64,000 bases of DNA from Paraburkholderia phytofirmans OLGA172 (GTDB taxonomy: Bacteria > Pseudomonadota > Gammaproteobacteria > Burkholderiales > Burkholderiaceae): assembly GCF_001634365.1 (NCBI RefSeq), contig NZ_CP014578.1, forward strand, positions 1,426,001 to 1,490,000, given 5' to 3'. Shown here one piece after another: positions 45,060 to 53,975 of this stretch. A program made the translations under genes and the position numbers. The stretch's first letter is position 1; each line of letters starts with the position of its first letter. The notes below the pieces were generated by a model. That model worked only from the letters and a program-made list of their open reading frames with translations, did no database searches and was not told where the DNA came from.

Positions 45060-46067
45060 TTACCTGCCGGCGCTCAACGCTTCGCGCACTTGCGCGGCGA
45101 TCTCGAACGAGCGCAGCCGCGCTTTGTGATCGTAGATCTGCGCGGTCAGCATCAATTCATCCGCGCCGGTCTGATCGATGACAGACAGCAGCCCTTCCTG
45201 TACCGCATCGCGATCGCCGATCACGGAGCAGGCGAGCGAATGCGCGACGCCGTTCAACTCCATCTCCGACGCCTCGAGCTGCTCGACTGGCGGCTGCAGT
45301 TGACCGGGCGTGCCGCGCCGCAGGTTGATGAACTGCTGTTGCAGCGAAGTGAACAGACGCCGCGCTTCGTCGTTGCTATCGGCGGCGAACAGATTGACGC
45401 CGACCATGGCGTACGGCTTATCGAGCGTTGCCGACGGACGGAATTGTTCGCGATAGACCTTCAGCGCGGTGAACATGTGGTCGGGCGCGAAGTGCGACGC
45501 GAACGCGAACGGCAGACCGAGTGCCGCGGCCAGCTGGGCGCTGTACAGCGACGAGCCGAGCAGCCACAGCGGCACATACAGACCTGCGCCGGGGACCGCG
45601 CGAATGCGCTGGCCCGGCACGGGGTCGGCGAAATAGCGTTGCAACTCGACGACGTCGTCGGGGAAAGACTCCGCACTATTTTGCAGATCGCGGCGCAGCG
45701 CGCGGGCGGTGCTTTGATCGGTGCCGGGGGCACGGCCGAGGCCCAGGTCGATGCGGTTCGGGTAGAGCGAAGCGAGGGTGCCGAACTGTTCCGCGATGAC
45801 GAGCGGTGCGTGGTTTGGCAGCATGACGCCGCCGGAGCCGACGCGGATTGTCTTTGTCCCCCCGGCGACGTGGCCGATCACCACTGCGGTGGCCGCGCTG
45901 GCGATGCCGGTCATGTTGTGGTGTTCTGCTAGCCAGAAGCGGCGGTAGTGCCAGTTTTCCGCGTGCTGGGCGAGGTCTAGTGTGTTTTTGAACGCGTCCG
46001 CGGGGGTGGCGCCTGCGGTGACCGGTGATAGGTCGAGGACCGAGAAGGGGATCATCTTTCTGTTCAT
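45060..46067 (-). CDS. luciferase-like (LLM) flavin-dependent oxidoreductase
   Basis: 335-residue single-domain bacterial luciferase-like monooxygenase using reduced flavin. Typical features are [15 protein letters not shown] at the N-terminus, [28 protein letters not shown] and a final helix with [10 protein letters not shown]. It resembles the YhbW/MsnO8 group whose substrates are mostly unknown. ATG 46067 gives the family N-terminus. It is a single gene closed by the terminator at 45008-45043. Confidence 0.92.
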   Translation of the reverse strand: MNRKMIPFSVLDLSPVTAGATPADAFKNTLDLAQHAENWHYRRFWLAEHHNMTGIASAATAVVIGHVAGGTKTIRVGSGGVMLPNHAPLVIAEQFGTLASLYPNRIDLGLGRAPGTDQSTARALRRDLQNSAESFPDDVVELQRYFADPVPGQRIRAVPGAGLYVPLWLLGSSLYSAQLAAALGLPFAFASHFAPDHMFTALKVYREQFRPSATLDKPYAMVGVNLFAADSNDEARRLFTSLQQQFINLRRGTPGQLQPPVEQLEASEMELNGVAHSLACSVIGDRDAVQEGLLSVIDQTGADELMLTAQIYDHKARLRSFEIAAQVREALSAGR

Positions 46068-46378
46068 TTGCTGTTTCGGGCGCTTTCGCGCGATGGGGCA
46101 TTGTGGCAAAGGTTTTGGTTTTCTGCTGATGGGCTGGGGATGTCCACGTTCGTGGAAGGGGGTTTGGTTTATTGGCGTCGCCCCTATGCGGGGCGGGCAC
46201 CTGCTTTTCTTTGCGGCGGTGATCGTGCGTCGATCAGCATTCACGTGTACGGTGGACATATTGGCGCGGTGACGCGTTCCGTCTATCCCGCCGGCAGAGG
46301 CCGCAAAACCTTTATCTCCGGCTACTCGAACGACGTGTTGCCGAGTATCTGGAATGTTTCGAGGGAGTCCTTGATCTC
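46068..46378. other. gap with Burkholderia-type intergenic repeat
   Basis: 311 bases between divergent genes. A short hairpin (gcccc / ggggc, about 46182-46197) followed by ctgcttttctttgcggcgg resembles a repeat that I recall from many Burkholderia intergenic regions. No gene is supported. Confidence 0.45.
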
Positions 46379-47980
46379 ATGAGTTTCGCTAAAGAATTCC
46401 GTATCAGATCATTCAAAGACGTGCGCCGCGCACTGCTCGAGCGCGAGGAAATCGCGCTCGTCGACGTGCGCGAGGAGGATCCGCACGCGCGCAGTCATCC
46501 GCTGTTCGCTGCGAATCTGTCGTTGTCGCGGCTCGAACTGGACGCGCCTGTCCGCTTGCCGCGCCGCGACGTGCCGGTCGTCGTGTTCGACGACGGCGAA
46601 GGGCTTGCCGAACGCGCCGCGCGCCGTCTGAGCGAGTTGGGTTATACCAATGTCGCGCTGCTCGACGGTGGCTTGCAAGGCTGGCGCGAAGCGGGCGGTG
46701 AGCTGTTCCAGGATGTCAACGTACCGAGCAAGGCATTCGGCGAACTGGTCGAAAGCGAGTGCCATACGCCGTCACTCGGAGCGCCGCAGGTGCTGGCGCT
46801 GCTCGATCATGATGCCGATGTGGTGGTGCTCGACGCACGCCGCTTCGATGAATACCAGACCATGAATATTCCCGGCAGCGTCAGCGTGCCGGGCGCGGAG
46901 CTGGTGCTGCGCGCACGGCAGCTTGCGCCGAACCCGTCGACGCGCATCATCGTCAATTGCGCGGGCCGTACGCGCAGCATCATCGGCGCGCAGTCGCTGA
47001 TCAATGCGGGCCTGCCAAATCCGGTTGCGGCGCTGCGCAACGGCACCATCGGCTGGACGCTTGCCGGTCAGGCGCTCGCGCACGGCAGTTCGCGCCGCTT
47101 CGATCCGATTGTCGACGACACACTTCGTCTCGCCGCCGCCGATTCCGCGCGTGGGGTGGCGGATCGTGCCAAGGTGGGCCGCACGTCGCGCGACGAAGCG
47201 CGCCGTTGGGCCGGCGAAGCGGTACGCACCGTCTATCGCTTCGACGTGCGCACGCCGGAAGAATACGAAGCGGGGCACGTACCCGGTTTTCGCAACGCAC
47301 CCGGCGGTCAACTCGTGCAGGAGACCGACCTGTTCGCGCCGGTGCGCGGCGCGCGCGTAATCCTCGCCGACAACGATGGCGTGCGCGCGAACATGACCGC
47401 GTCGTGGCTCGCGCAGATGAACGTCGAGGTGTACGTAGTGGACGGCTTGGGCAATGCGGACTTCAGCGAAAAAGGCCCAGCGCCCGCCGCACGCTTTGCA
47501 CCCACGCCGCCCGCTGTCGATGAGATCACGCCGGCCGGCCTGGTTGCTCTCCTGCAATCGCCCGGCACCGTCGTGCTGGATTTCACGACCAGCGCGAACT
47601 ATGTGAAGCGCCATATTCCGGGCGCGTGGTTCGTGATTCGTGGGCAACTCGATGAAGCGCTGCGCAAGCTGCCGGATGCGCAACGTTATGTGGCGACCTG
47701 TGGCAGCAGTCTTCTTGCACGCTTCGCCGCGCCTGAGCTGGCCGCGTTGACGGGCAAGCCGGTGCAGGTGCTGAGCGGCGGCACGAGCGCGTGGATTGAC
47801 ACGGGCCTGGTCGTGGAAAGTGGTGAGACGCGTCTGGCATCGCCGCGCATCGATCGTTATCGTCGTCCGTATGAGGGAACCGAGAATGCGCGAGAAGCGA
47901 TGAACGCGTATCTGGAATGGGAGTACGGGCTCATTGCTCAACTTGGACGCGATGGTACGCACGGTTTTCGGGTGATCTGA
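46379..47980 (+). CDS. four-domain rhodanese-like protein
   Basis: 533-residue cytosolic protein made of four tandem rhodanese domains (about 1-120, 130-250, 265-375, 385-500). The active-loop Cys is present only in domains 2 (IVNCAGRTRS) and 4 (VATCGSSLLAR). Domains 1 (VVFDDGEG) and 3 (ILADNDGV) have Asp in its place, so these are probably structural or regulatory. Sulfur transfer between two catalytic sites is inferred. The function in the cell is unknown. Confidence 0.9.
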   Translation: MSFAKEFRIRSFKDVRRALLEREEIALVDVREEDPHARSHPLFAANLSLSRLELDAPVRLPRRDVPVVVFDDGEGLAERAARRLSELGYTNVALLDGGLQGWREAGGELFQDVNVPSKAFGELVESECHTPSLGAPQVLALLDHDADVVVLDARRFDEYQTMNIPGSVSVPGAELVLRARQLAPNPSTRIIVNCAGRTRSIIGAQSLINAGLPNPVAALRNGTIGWTLAGQALAHGSSRRFDPIVDDTLRLAAADSARGVADRAKVGRTSRDEARRWAGEAVRTVYRFDVRTPEEYEAGHVPGFRNAPGGQLVQETDLFAPVRGARVILADNDGVRANMTASWLAQMNVEVYVVDGLGNADFSEKGPAPAARFAPTPPAVDEITPAGLVALLQSPGTVVLDFTTSANYVKRHIPGAWFVIRGQLDEALRKLPDAQRYVATCGSSLLARFAAPELAALTGKPVQVLSGGTSAWIDTGLVVESGETRLASPRIDRYRRPYEGTENAREAMNAYLEWEYGLIAQLGRDGTHGFRVI

Positions 47981-48536
47981 GTCACGCGGCTCACTACGAC
48001 CGCACGGGTTTTGCTGTGTTTTGTCCGCGCCGAAGGAGAACAGCGCCAGCGCCGCGAACAGAAAATCATCTGACGATTCGGTGTAAACGCGCTCTCGTCT
48101 AAATCCGCCAATCCGTTTAGATTGGCTGCACCTGAAAGGCTTATCGGGGGACCAGGGCGGCCAAACAAGCAGCGGTCCGCCATTCCGGCGATGGCGCAAG
48201 GTCAGAGGCCAAGGTCTCTCACCGCTTCGCCCGGGACCGGATCGCTGCGCGTCGTCCGCGGTGCTTTGTTTCTGGCGGCTGTCTGGCCGCTGGTTATTTG
48301 CCGGTTCTGGCCGTATCGACCGACTTGGCGACGCTTTGCACAGCGTCGCCTTTTTGCTTGTGGCCACGGTTTTCTCAGGTTTCGCCCCCCCTGTCGCCAA
48401 GCCACGTCGCACGACGGCTTATGACCCCGTTGCCGCTCTCGCTCGCGGTTTTTTCCATGCGCGGTTATCCTGTAGTACCCCCTACACAACGGGATGCGGG
48501 CGAATTGCCGCGTCGCATCTGTACAGGAAACTCGCT
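47981..48536. other. 556-bp gap with structured sequence and an orphan terminator
   Basis: Holds a hairpin (gccaatc / gattggc, 48107-48126), several GC-rich complementary stretches and a strong terminator at 48327-48355. No credible protein-coding frame is seen. A small RNA or long leader could be encoded here. Confidence 0.55.
48327..48355 (+). terminator. strong intrinsic terminator without assigned gene
   Basis: A perfect 9-bp stem (ggcgacgct / agcgtcgcc) with loop ttgcac, followed by five T. It is about 350 bases after the rhodanese stop and 180 before the lipoprotein start, so it belongs either to an unannotated RNA or to an attenuator. Confidence 0.82.
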
Positions 48537-49088
48537 GTGAGCCTCAAATTGCTTACCGTCGCGATGCTGGCCGCGTGCGTTGCACTGACCGGTTGCGACG
48601 ATCAACAGAGCGACCGTGCCGTGCAAAAACTCAAGGAATTCTTCAACGCCGTCAAGCCGGATGCGCTATTACTCAGGAATATGACGCCGGGCATCACGAC
48701 CGAGGCGCAGATCCGCGACCAGATGGGCAAGCCGGAGACCGAGCGCACCTTTACCGACGGCTCGAAGCGCTTTGAATATCCGCGTGGCCCGCAAGGACTG
48801 AACACGTACATGGTCGACATCGACCGTGACGGCAAATTGCAAGCTATCACGCAGGTGCTGACCGCCGACAACTTCGGGAAGATTCGCCTCGGCATGACCG
48901 AGGACGAAGTGCGCCGCCTGCTCGGCAAGCCTGGCCAGATCGCCGTGTTTCCGCTCAAGCCGGAAACCGTATGGAGCTGGAAGTGGCGCGAGGGCGGCGT
49001 GACCGAAGAAGGCATTTTCAACGTGCACTTCGATCAATATCAGAAGGTGTACACGACATCGCGCTCGGACGTGATACGTGGGCGATAG
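48537..49088 (+). CDS. lipoprotein with SmpA/BamE-like repeats
   Basis: 183-residue lipoprotein. Signal peptide LLTVAMLAACVALTGC ends in the lipobox LTGC (Cys about residue 20). Two SmpA/OmlA-like modules follow: GITTEAQIRDQMGKPETERTF and IRLGMTEDEVRRLLGKPGQI. The start codon is GTG 48537. Such modules occur in outer-membrane assembly proteins, but this is not BamE by context. Confidence 0.86.
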   Translation: MSLKLLTVAMLAACVALTGCDDQQSDRAVQKLKEFFNAVKPDALLLRNMTPGITTEAQIRDQMGKPETERTFTDGSKRFEYPRGPQGLNTYMVDIDRDGKLQAITQVLTADNFGKIRLGMTEDEVRRLLGKPGQIAVFPLKPETVWSWKWREGGVTEEGIFNVHFDQYQKVYTTSRSDVIRGR

Positions 49089-49124
49089 ATAGGCGATAGA
49101 TAGGTGATAAAAGGCAGGGAACAG

Positions 49125-50078
49125 ATGATACATCGACGTCGATACAGCCGTATCGGGCTGGTGCTGGGGGGCGGAGCAGCACGAGGCTGGGCGCATATCG
49201 GAGCGATTCGCGCGTTACAGGATGCGGGCATCAAGCCGGACGTGGTGTGCGGCACGTCGATCGGCGCGCTGGTGGGTGCGGTCTACGCGAACGGCGACCT
49301 CGACTGGCTGGAGGAGTGGGTCTCGCGGCTCACCTGGCAGACGGTGGTGCGGCTGCTCGATCTGCGGCTGTCGGGCGGATTGCTTGGCGGGCGCAAGGTG
49401 ATCCAGATATTCGCGGACAAATTCAATGGCCGCTCGATCGCCCAGTTGAACCTGCCGTTCGCGGCGGTGGCCACCGAACTCGATTCGGGGCGCGAGAGCT
49501 GGTTGCAGGACGGCAGCGTGGTTGACGCGGTGCGCGCCTCGATTGCGATTCCGGGGATTTTCACGCCGGTGTTTTACAACGGCGTGTGGCTGGTGGACGG
49601 CGGCTTGAGCAATCCGGTGCCGGTTTCGGTGGCGCGCGGCATGCGGGCGGACTGCGTGATCGCTGTCGATCTGAACAACGATATTCTGAATGGCCGCGAT
49701 TTCGGCGGCGCGGTGGTCGAAACGCCCGCGCTCGATCCGGCTGCACCGCCGCCGGTTTCACTGCGCCGTAACGGCAAGCCTTGGCCACGCTGGCTTGCCC
49801 CTGCCGAAGGGAGCGCTTCCGACGATGTGCGCGTGCCGCCGGCGCCGAGTGCGCGCGTGCCGTCAATGCTGAGTTCGATCGCGCAGAGTATTGACATCAT
49901 GCAGGTGCGGATTACACGGAGTCGCCTTGCTGGCGAACCGGCGGATATTCTGATTCAGCCGCGGCTGGGCGGGATGGGGATTTTTGATTTTCACCGTGCC
50001 GGGCCGGCTATTGAAGAAGGGCGTGCGGCGGTGGAGCATATGTTGCCCGCGATTCGGGCTCGGTTGGGGATTGAATGA
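49125..50078 (+). CDS. patatin-like phospholipase (RssA type)
   Basis: 317-residue patatin-family serine lipase. The oxyanion glycine-rich GGGAARGW (about residues 14-21), the nucleophile GTSIG and the catalytic Asp in VDGGLSNP are all present, so the Ser-Asp dyad is complete. No signal peptide is seen. ATG 49125 follows agggaac; ATG 49104 is less likely. It follows the lipoprotein gene by 36 bases, containing a short gcgatagatag tandem repeat. Confidence 0.92.
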   Translation: MIHRRRYSRIGLVLGGGAARGWAHIGAIRALQDAGIKPDVVCGTSIGALVGAVYANGDLDWLEEWVSRLTWQTVVRLLDLRLSGGLLGGRKVIQIFADKFNGRSIAQLNLPFAAVATELDSGRESWLQDGSVVDAVRASIAIPGIFTPVFYNGVWLVDGGLSNPVPVSVARGMRADCVIAVDLNNDILNGRDFGGAVVETPALDPAAPPPVSLRRNGKPWPRWLAPAEGSASDDVRVPPAPSARVPSMLSSIAQSIDIMQVRITRSRLAGEPADILIQPRLGGMGIFDFHRAGPAIEEGRAAVEHMLPAIRARLGIE

Positions 50079-50425
50079 AGTTTTGTTTGCCTTCGCGGCA
50101 AACCATCCAGGCAAAACTCCACGCCGTAGGCAAACAGCCAAACAACCACCACCGCAGGCTATCAAAAAAGCGACTCAAAACTTGCTAAATCGCGGCAGCG
50201 CTCATAGCGTGCTCTCCACCTTACAAAACGATATCCCCCACAAGACCAAGCCCTGCAAGCGCCCAGCCGCGGCAAACGGCCCATTGCTGCACCGCAGCAC
50301 ACTCTCGCCGCTCCTTTGAGAAATTAATTTCCGCTTGCGAGACTCCGCGCCATGCCGGATGAGTCGGGCAGGCATAACCCGACCCCATCCATGACATCCT
50401 CAATGAAACCTGGATGGAGACACGC
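50079..50425. other. gap upstream of the ABC transporter
   Basis: 347 bases. It probably carries the promoter for the transport operon, but no clear operator was identified. No gene is supported. Confidence 0.45.
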
Positions 50426-51115
50426 GTGTTCCTTTACGGCTTTGGTCCGGTGTTGCTGGCCGGCACGATCCAGACGATCGAGCTGTCCGTCCTGTCGCTG
50501 GCAGCCTCCGTGCTGCTCGGCCTCGCGGGCGCGGCGGCGAAACTCTCCTTCAACCGCCCGCTCAGGGCAATCGCAACCGGCTATACGACGTTGATCCGCT
50601 CGGTGCCCGACCTCGTGCTGATGCTGCTGTTGTTCTACAGCATCCAGATCGCGGTCAACAATCTCACCGACGCACTCAATCTGCCGCAGTTCGATATCGA
50701 TCCGTTCGTGGCCGGCGTGCTGACACTCGGCTTCATCTACGGCGCGTACTTCACCGAAACCTTCCGCGGCGCATTCCTCGCGGTGCCGCGCGGCCAGCTC
50801 GAGGCGGGCAGTGCGTACGGCATGAGCGGCGCGCGGGTGTTCACCCGCATTCTGTTTCCGCAGATGATGCGCTTCGCGCTGCCGGGCATCGGCAACAACT
50901 GGCAGGTGCTGGTCAAGGCCACGGCGCTGGTGTCGATCATCGGTCTCGCCGACGTCGTCAAAGCCGCCCAGGACGCCGGCAAGAGCACCTTCAACATGTT
51001 CTTCTTCATTCTGGTCGCCGCGCTGATCTATCTGGCGATCACCACTGCGTCGAACCTCGTGCTGATCTGGCTGGAAAAGCGCTATTCGATCGGCGTGCGC
51101 CACGCGGAGCTCTAA
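50426..51115 (+). CDS. basic amino acid ABC permease (HisQ-type)
   Basis: 229-residue inner-membrane permease of the polar amino acid (HAAT) family, about five membrane spans. The EAA-type cytoplasmic loop is around LEAGSAYGMSGARVFTRILFP. GTG 50426 is preferred because tggag lies six bases upstream and gives the standard HisQ N-terminus (FLYGFGPVLLAGTIQTIELS); ATG 50414 is possible. It is the first of three transporter genes next to the arginine regulator, so arginine/ornithine/histidine is the likely cargo. Confidence 0.93.
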   Translation: MFLYGFGPVLLAGTIQTIELSVLSLAASVLLGLAGAAAKLSFNRPLRAIATGYTTLIRSVPDLVLMLLLFYSIQIAVNNLTDALNLPQFDIDPFVAGVLTLGFIYGAYFTETFRGAFLAVPRGQLEAGSAYGMSGARVFTRILFPQMMRFALPGIGNNWQVLVKATALVSIIGLADVVKAAQDAGKSTFNMFFFILVAALIYLAITTASNLVLIWLEKRYSIGVRHAEL

Positions 51116-51119
51116 GACC

Positions 51120-51833
51120 ATGGTCGACATTCTCAATCAATTCTGGCGCGCGTTTCTGTACTGGGACGGTCAGCGCATGTCGGGTCTGGCCGTCACGCTG
51201 TGGCTGCTGGTGGCGTCGATCGGGATCGGCTTTTTCATGGCGATTCCGCTCGCGGTGGCGCGCGTGTCGAAGAAGCGCTGGCTGTCGACGCCGGTGCGTC
51301 TCTACACTTACGTGTTTCGCGGCACGCCGTTGTATGTGCAACTGCTGCTGATCTACACCGGCATGTACAGCCTCGAATTCGTGCGCTCGCATCAGTTGCT
51401 CGACGCGTTTTTCCGCAGCGGCTTTCATTGCGCGATTCTCGCCTTCGCCCTGAACACCTGCGCATACACCACCGAGATTTTCGCCGGGGCGATCCGTTCC
51501 ACTTCGCACGGCGAAGTGGAAGCGGCCCGTGCTTACGGCATGAGCTGGTTCACGATGTACCGCCGCATTGTGATACCGTCCGCGCTGCGCCGGGCGCTCC
51601 CGTTGTACAGTAACGAAGTGATCCTGATGCTGCACGCCACCACGGTCGCGTTTACGGCCACGGTGCCGGACATTCTGAAGGTGGCGCGCGATGCGAATTC
51701 GGCCACGTATCAGTCGTTCGATGCGTTCGGCCTCGCGGCGTTGATTTACCTCGTGGTGTCGTTCGCGCTGGTGGCCTTGTTCCGCCGCGCCGAGCGTCAC
51801 TGGCTGGGTTACCTGGCGGTGCGCACGCACTGA
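51120..51833 (+). CDS. basic amino acid ABC permease (HisM-type)
   Basis: 237-residue partner permease, starting four bases after the stop of HisQ. The EAA loop is VEAARAYGMSWFTMYRRIVIP, and about five spans are present. Together with the preceding gene it forms the heterodimeric membrane channel. Confidence 0.94.
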   Translation: MVDILNQFWRAFLYWDGQRMSGLAVTLWLLVASIGIGFFMAIPLAVARVSKKRWLSTPVRLYTYVFRGTPLYVQLLLIYTGMYSLEFVRSHQLLDAFFRSGFHCAILAFALNTCAYTTEIFAGAIRSTSHGEVEAARAYGMSWFTMYRRIVIPSALRRALPLYSNEVILMLHATTVAFTATVPDILKVARDANSATYQSFDAFGLAALIYLVVSFALVALFRRAERHWLGYLAVRTH

Positions 51834-51912
51834 GCAGGCATGTTTCGATTGAGCGGCGCGGCTCGCCCGTGCCGTCACGTAGATTGATCCGTATTTTCAA
51901 AGGGAGAGCATC

Positions 51913-52704
51913 TTGCTCCACACGACTCAAACCGAAGCTTGCAAGCTCGCCGTTCAGGACATTCACAAGCGCTACGGCGACAACGAAGTGCTCAAGGGCG
52001 TGTCGCTCAACGCGAATAAGGGTGACGTGATCAGCATCATCGGCGCGAGCGGATCGGGCAAGAGCACCTTCCTGCGCTGCATCAATTTTCTCGAGCGGCC
52101 GAACGCCGGGCAAATCGTCGTCGACGGCGAAAAGGTCAAGACCAAAGCCGACCGCGCCGGCAATCTGGAAGTGGCCGATCACAAGCAATTGCAACGCATC
52201 CGCACGAAGCTCGCGATGGTGTTTCAGCACTTCAACTTGTGGGCGCACATGAATGTGATCGAGAACATCGTCGAAGCACCGATTCATGTGCTCGGCTTGT
52301 CGCGTCGCGAAGCCGAAGAACGGGCGCGCGAATATCTCGAGAAGGTGGGTCTCGCGCCGCGTCTGGAAAAACAGTATCCGTCGCATCTGTCGGGCGGTCA
52401 GCAGCAGCGCGTGGCCATTGCGCGTGCGCTGGCGATGAACCCGGACGTGATGCTGTTCGACGAGCCCACCTCCGCGCTCGATCCCGAACTGGTCGGCGAA
52501 GTGCTGAAGGTGATGCAGAAGCTCGCCGAAGAAGGCCGCACGATGATCGTCGTCACGCATGAAATGGGTTTCGCGCGCAATGTGTCGAACCATGTGATGT
52601 TCCTGCACCAGGGCCGCACCGAAGAAGAGGGCTTGCCCGCTGACGTGCTCACCACGCCGCGCAGCGAACGGCTCAAGCAGTTCCTGTCCGGCAGCCTGAA
52701 GTAA
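51913..52704 (+). CDS. basic amino acid ABC ATP-binding protein (HisP-type)
   Basis: 263-residue ATPase. Walker [10 protein letters not shown] (about 45-53), signature [16 protein letters not shown] and Walker [15 protein letters not shown] are all intact. The start is TTG 51913 with gggagag upstream. Subunit of the HisQM transporter. The matching binding protein appears to be the one at 61462, at the other end of the arginine block. Confidence 0.95.
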   Translation: MLHTTQTEACKLAVQDIHKRYGDNEVLKGVSLNANKGDVISIIGASGSGKSTFLRCINFLERPNAGQIVVDGEKVKTKADRAGNLEVADHKQLQRIRTKLAMVFQHFNLWAHMNVIENIVEAPIHVLGLSRREAEERAREYLEKVGLAPRLEKQYPSHLSGGQQQRVAIARALAMNPDVMLFDEPTSALDPELVGEVLKVMQKLAEEGRTMIVVTHEMGFARNVSNHVMFLHQGRTEEEGLPADVLTTPRSERLKQFLSGSLK

Positions 52705-52732
52705 CGCGCGGCTCGCGTCGTCCTCTTAAGCG

Positions 52733-53773
52733 ATGGCTCGCACGTCCAACCCGGCTCGCACCACGCAGGTCGCCATCGTCGCCTTGCCGCCGGTGTCGAT
52801 GTCGGGCGTCGGGCCGATTGTCGACGCGCTCAATCTCGCCAATGAAATCGACGGCCGCGCGCTGTACCGCGTGCAGGTGTGTTCGTGGGATGGCCGCGCG
52901 GTGCCCTTGTCGGGCGGCGCGCAATGGCCGGCCGATGCCGCCTTCGGCGATGCGATTTCGTGCGACTGGCTGATCATCGTCAGCGAACGGTTCCAGCAAT
53001 TCGCCGACTATCGCCTCTTTCTCGCGAGTCTTTCGCGCGTCGGGCAGCGCACGCCGCTCGTCACTGGTATTCATCACGGCGTTTGGTGGCTGGCGATGGC
53101 GGGGCAATTGTCCGGCTATCGCGTGAGCGTCAACTGGGAAACCTACCAGCAGTTCTCCGAGCAGTTCGAGCGCTCGATCGTCACCCAACAGATCTTCGAA
53201 ATCGACCGTGATCGCGCCACCTGCGCGGGCGGTCAGGCAACGGTCGACTTCATGCTCGCCATGATCGGCCGCGATCACGGGCCGGAGTTGGCGGACCGGA
53301 TCGCCGATACGCTGGGCGTCGGCGTGTTGCGCGCGGGTGAAGAGCGGCAGCGCATTCCGTTCGTAACCGCGCCAGGCGAGCGCCATCCGCGCCTGAACGA
53401 TGCGCTGATGCTGATGGAAGCAAATATCGAAGACCCGCTGACCACCGATGAAATCGCGGGTCTCGTCGGTGTCTCGCGGCGTCAGCTGGAGCGGCTGTTT
53501 CGCCAGTATCTCGGCTCGATGCCGTCCAAATACTATCTTGGCCTGCGGCTTTCGAAAGCGCGCACCCAATTGCAGCGCACCAGCAAATCGGTGGTGCAGA
53601 TCAGCCTTGCTTGCGGGTTTTCGTCGGCGGCGCACTTTTCGAATGCTTACCGCGAACGCTTTGGTGTCACGCCACGCGAGGATCGTCGTAACTGGATCGA
53701 CAAGCAGACTGGCGCAGCAGCCAGTGAGCCGCGCCCGGCCGCACTGATCGAACGGCCCGATCAGGTGGAATAG
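52733..53773 (+). CDS. argR: AraC-family arginine regulator (ArgR of Pseudomonas type)
   Basis: 346-residue regulator with an N-terminal glutamine-amidotransferase-like (DJ-1/PfpI) domain to about residue 185, then two AraC HTH motifs: TTDEIAGLVGVSRRQLERLF and SVVQISLACGFSSAAHFSNAY. This type, distinct from the E. coli arginine repressor, activates the arginine succinyltransferase genes on sensing arginine. Position between the transporter and the ast genes fits exactly. A candidate site precedes astC. Confidence 0.92.
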   Translation: MARTSNPARTTQVAIVALPPVSMSGVGPIVDALNLANEIDGRALYRVQVCSWDGRAVPLSGGAQWPADAAFGDAISCDWLIIVSERFQQFADYRLFLASLSRVGQRTPLVTGIHHGVWWLAMAGQLSGYRVSVNWETYQQFSEQFERSIVTQQIFEIDRDRATCAGGQATVDFMLAMIGRDHGPELADRIADTLGVGVLRAGEERQRIPFVTAPGERHPRLNDALMLMEANIEDPLTTDEIAGLVGVSRRQLERLFRQYLGSMPSKYYLGLRLSKARTQLQRTSKSVVQISLACGFSSAAHFSNAYRERFGVTPREDRRNWIDKQTGAAASEPRPAALIERPDQVE

Positions 53774-53896
53774 GCAGGCCGGACAAGCAAGCTGAACAAG
53801 CGGCGGAAAGAGCAGCCGAACAGGCGCAATAAACGGCCGGGAAGCACGCTATTCGCGACCCGCGCGCGACCTGGGCGCCCGGAAGCTCATAGAAAG

Positions 53897-53932
53897 CGTC
53901 GCGTATGCGCAAGACGTATCGCGTGCGGTTTC
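53897..53932 (+). promoter_or_regulatory. candidate ArgR operator upstream of astC
   Basis: Two direct half-sites, CGTCGC-N8-AA then TATCGC-N8-TC, spaced 20 bases apart, resemble the TGTCGC-N8-AA-N5 repeats reported for AraC-type ArgR in Pseudomonas. The position (about 45-80 bases before ATG 53976) suits an activator. Confidence 0.6.
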
Positions 53933-53975
53933 CTACACTACGTGTATTACCTCTCACCTGTAACGAGGATTTGCC

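Noticed and set aside
46068..46382. 104-codon plus-strand frame before the rhodanese gene
   Set aside because: Its middle is the translated intergenic repeat, and it starts immediately next to the oxidoreductase start; composition is not protein-like.
48120..48250. Riboswitch upstream of the lipoprotein (fluoride, glycine, TPP, c-di-GMP and SAM considered)
   Set aside because: None of the conserved core sequences of these classes can be aligned; kept only as an unassigned structured region.
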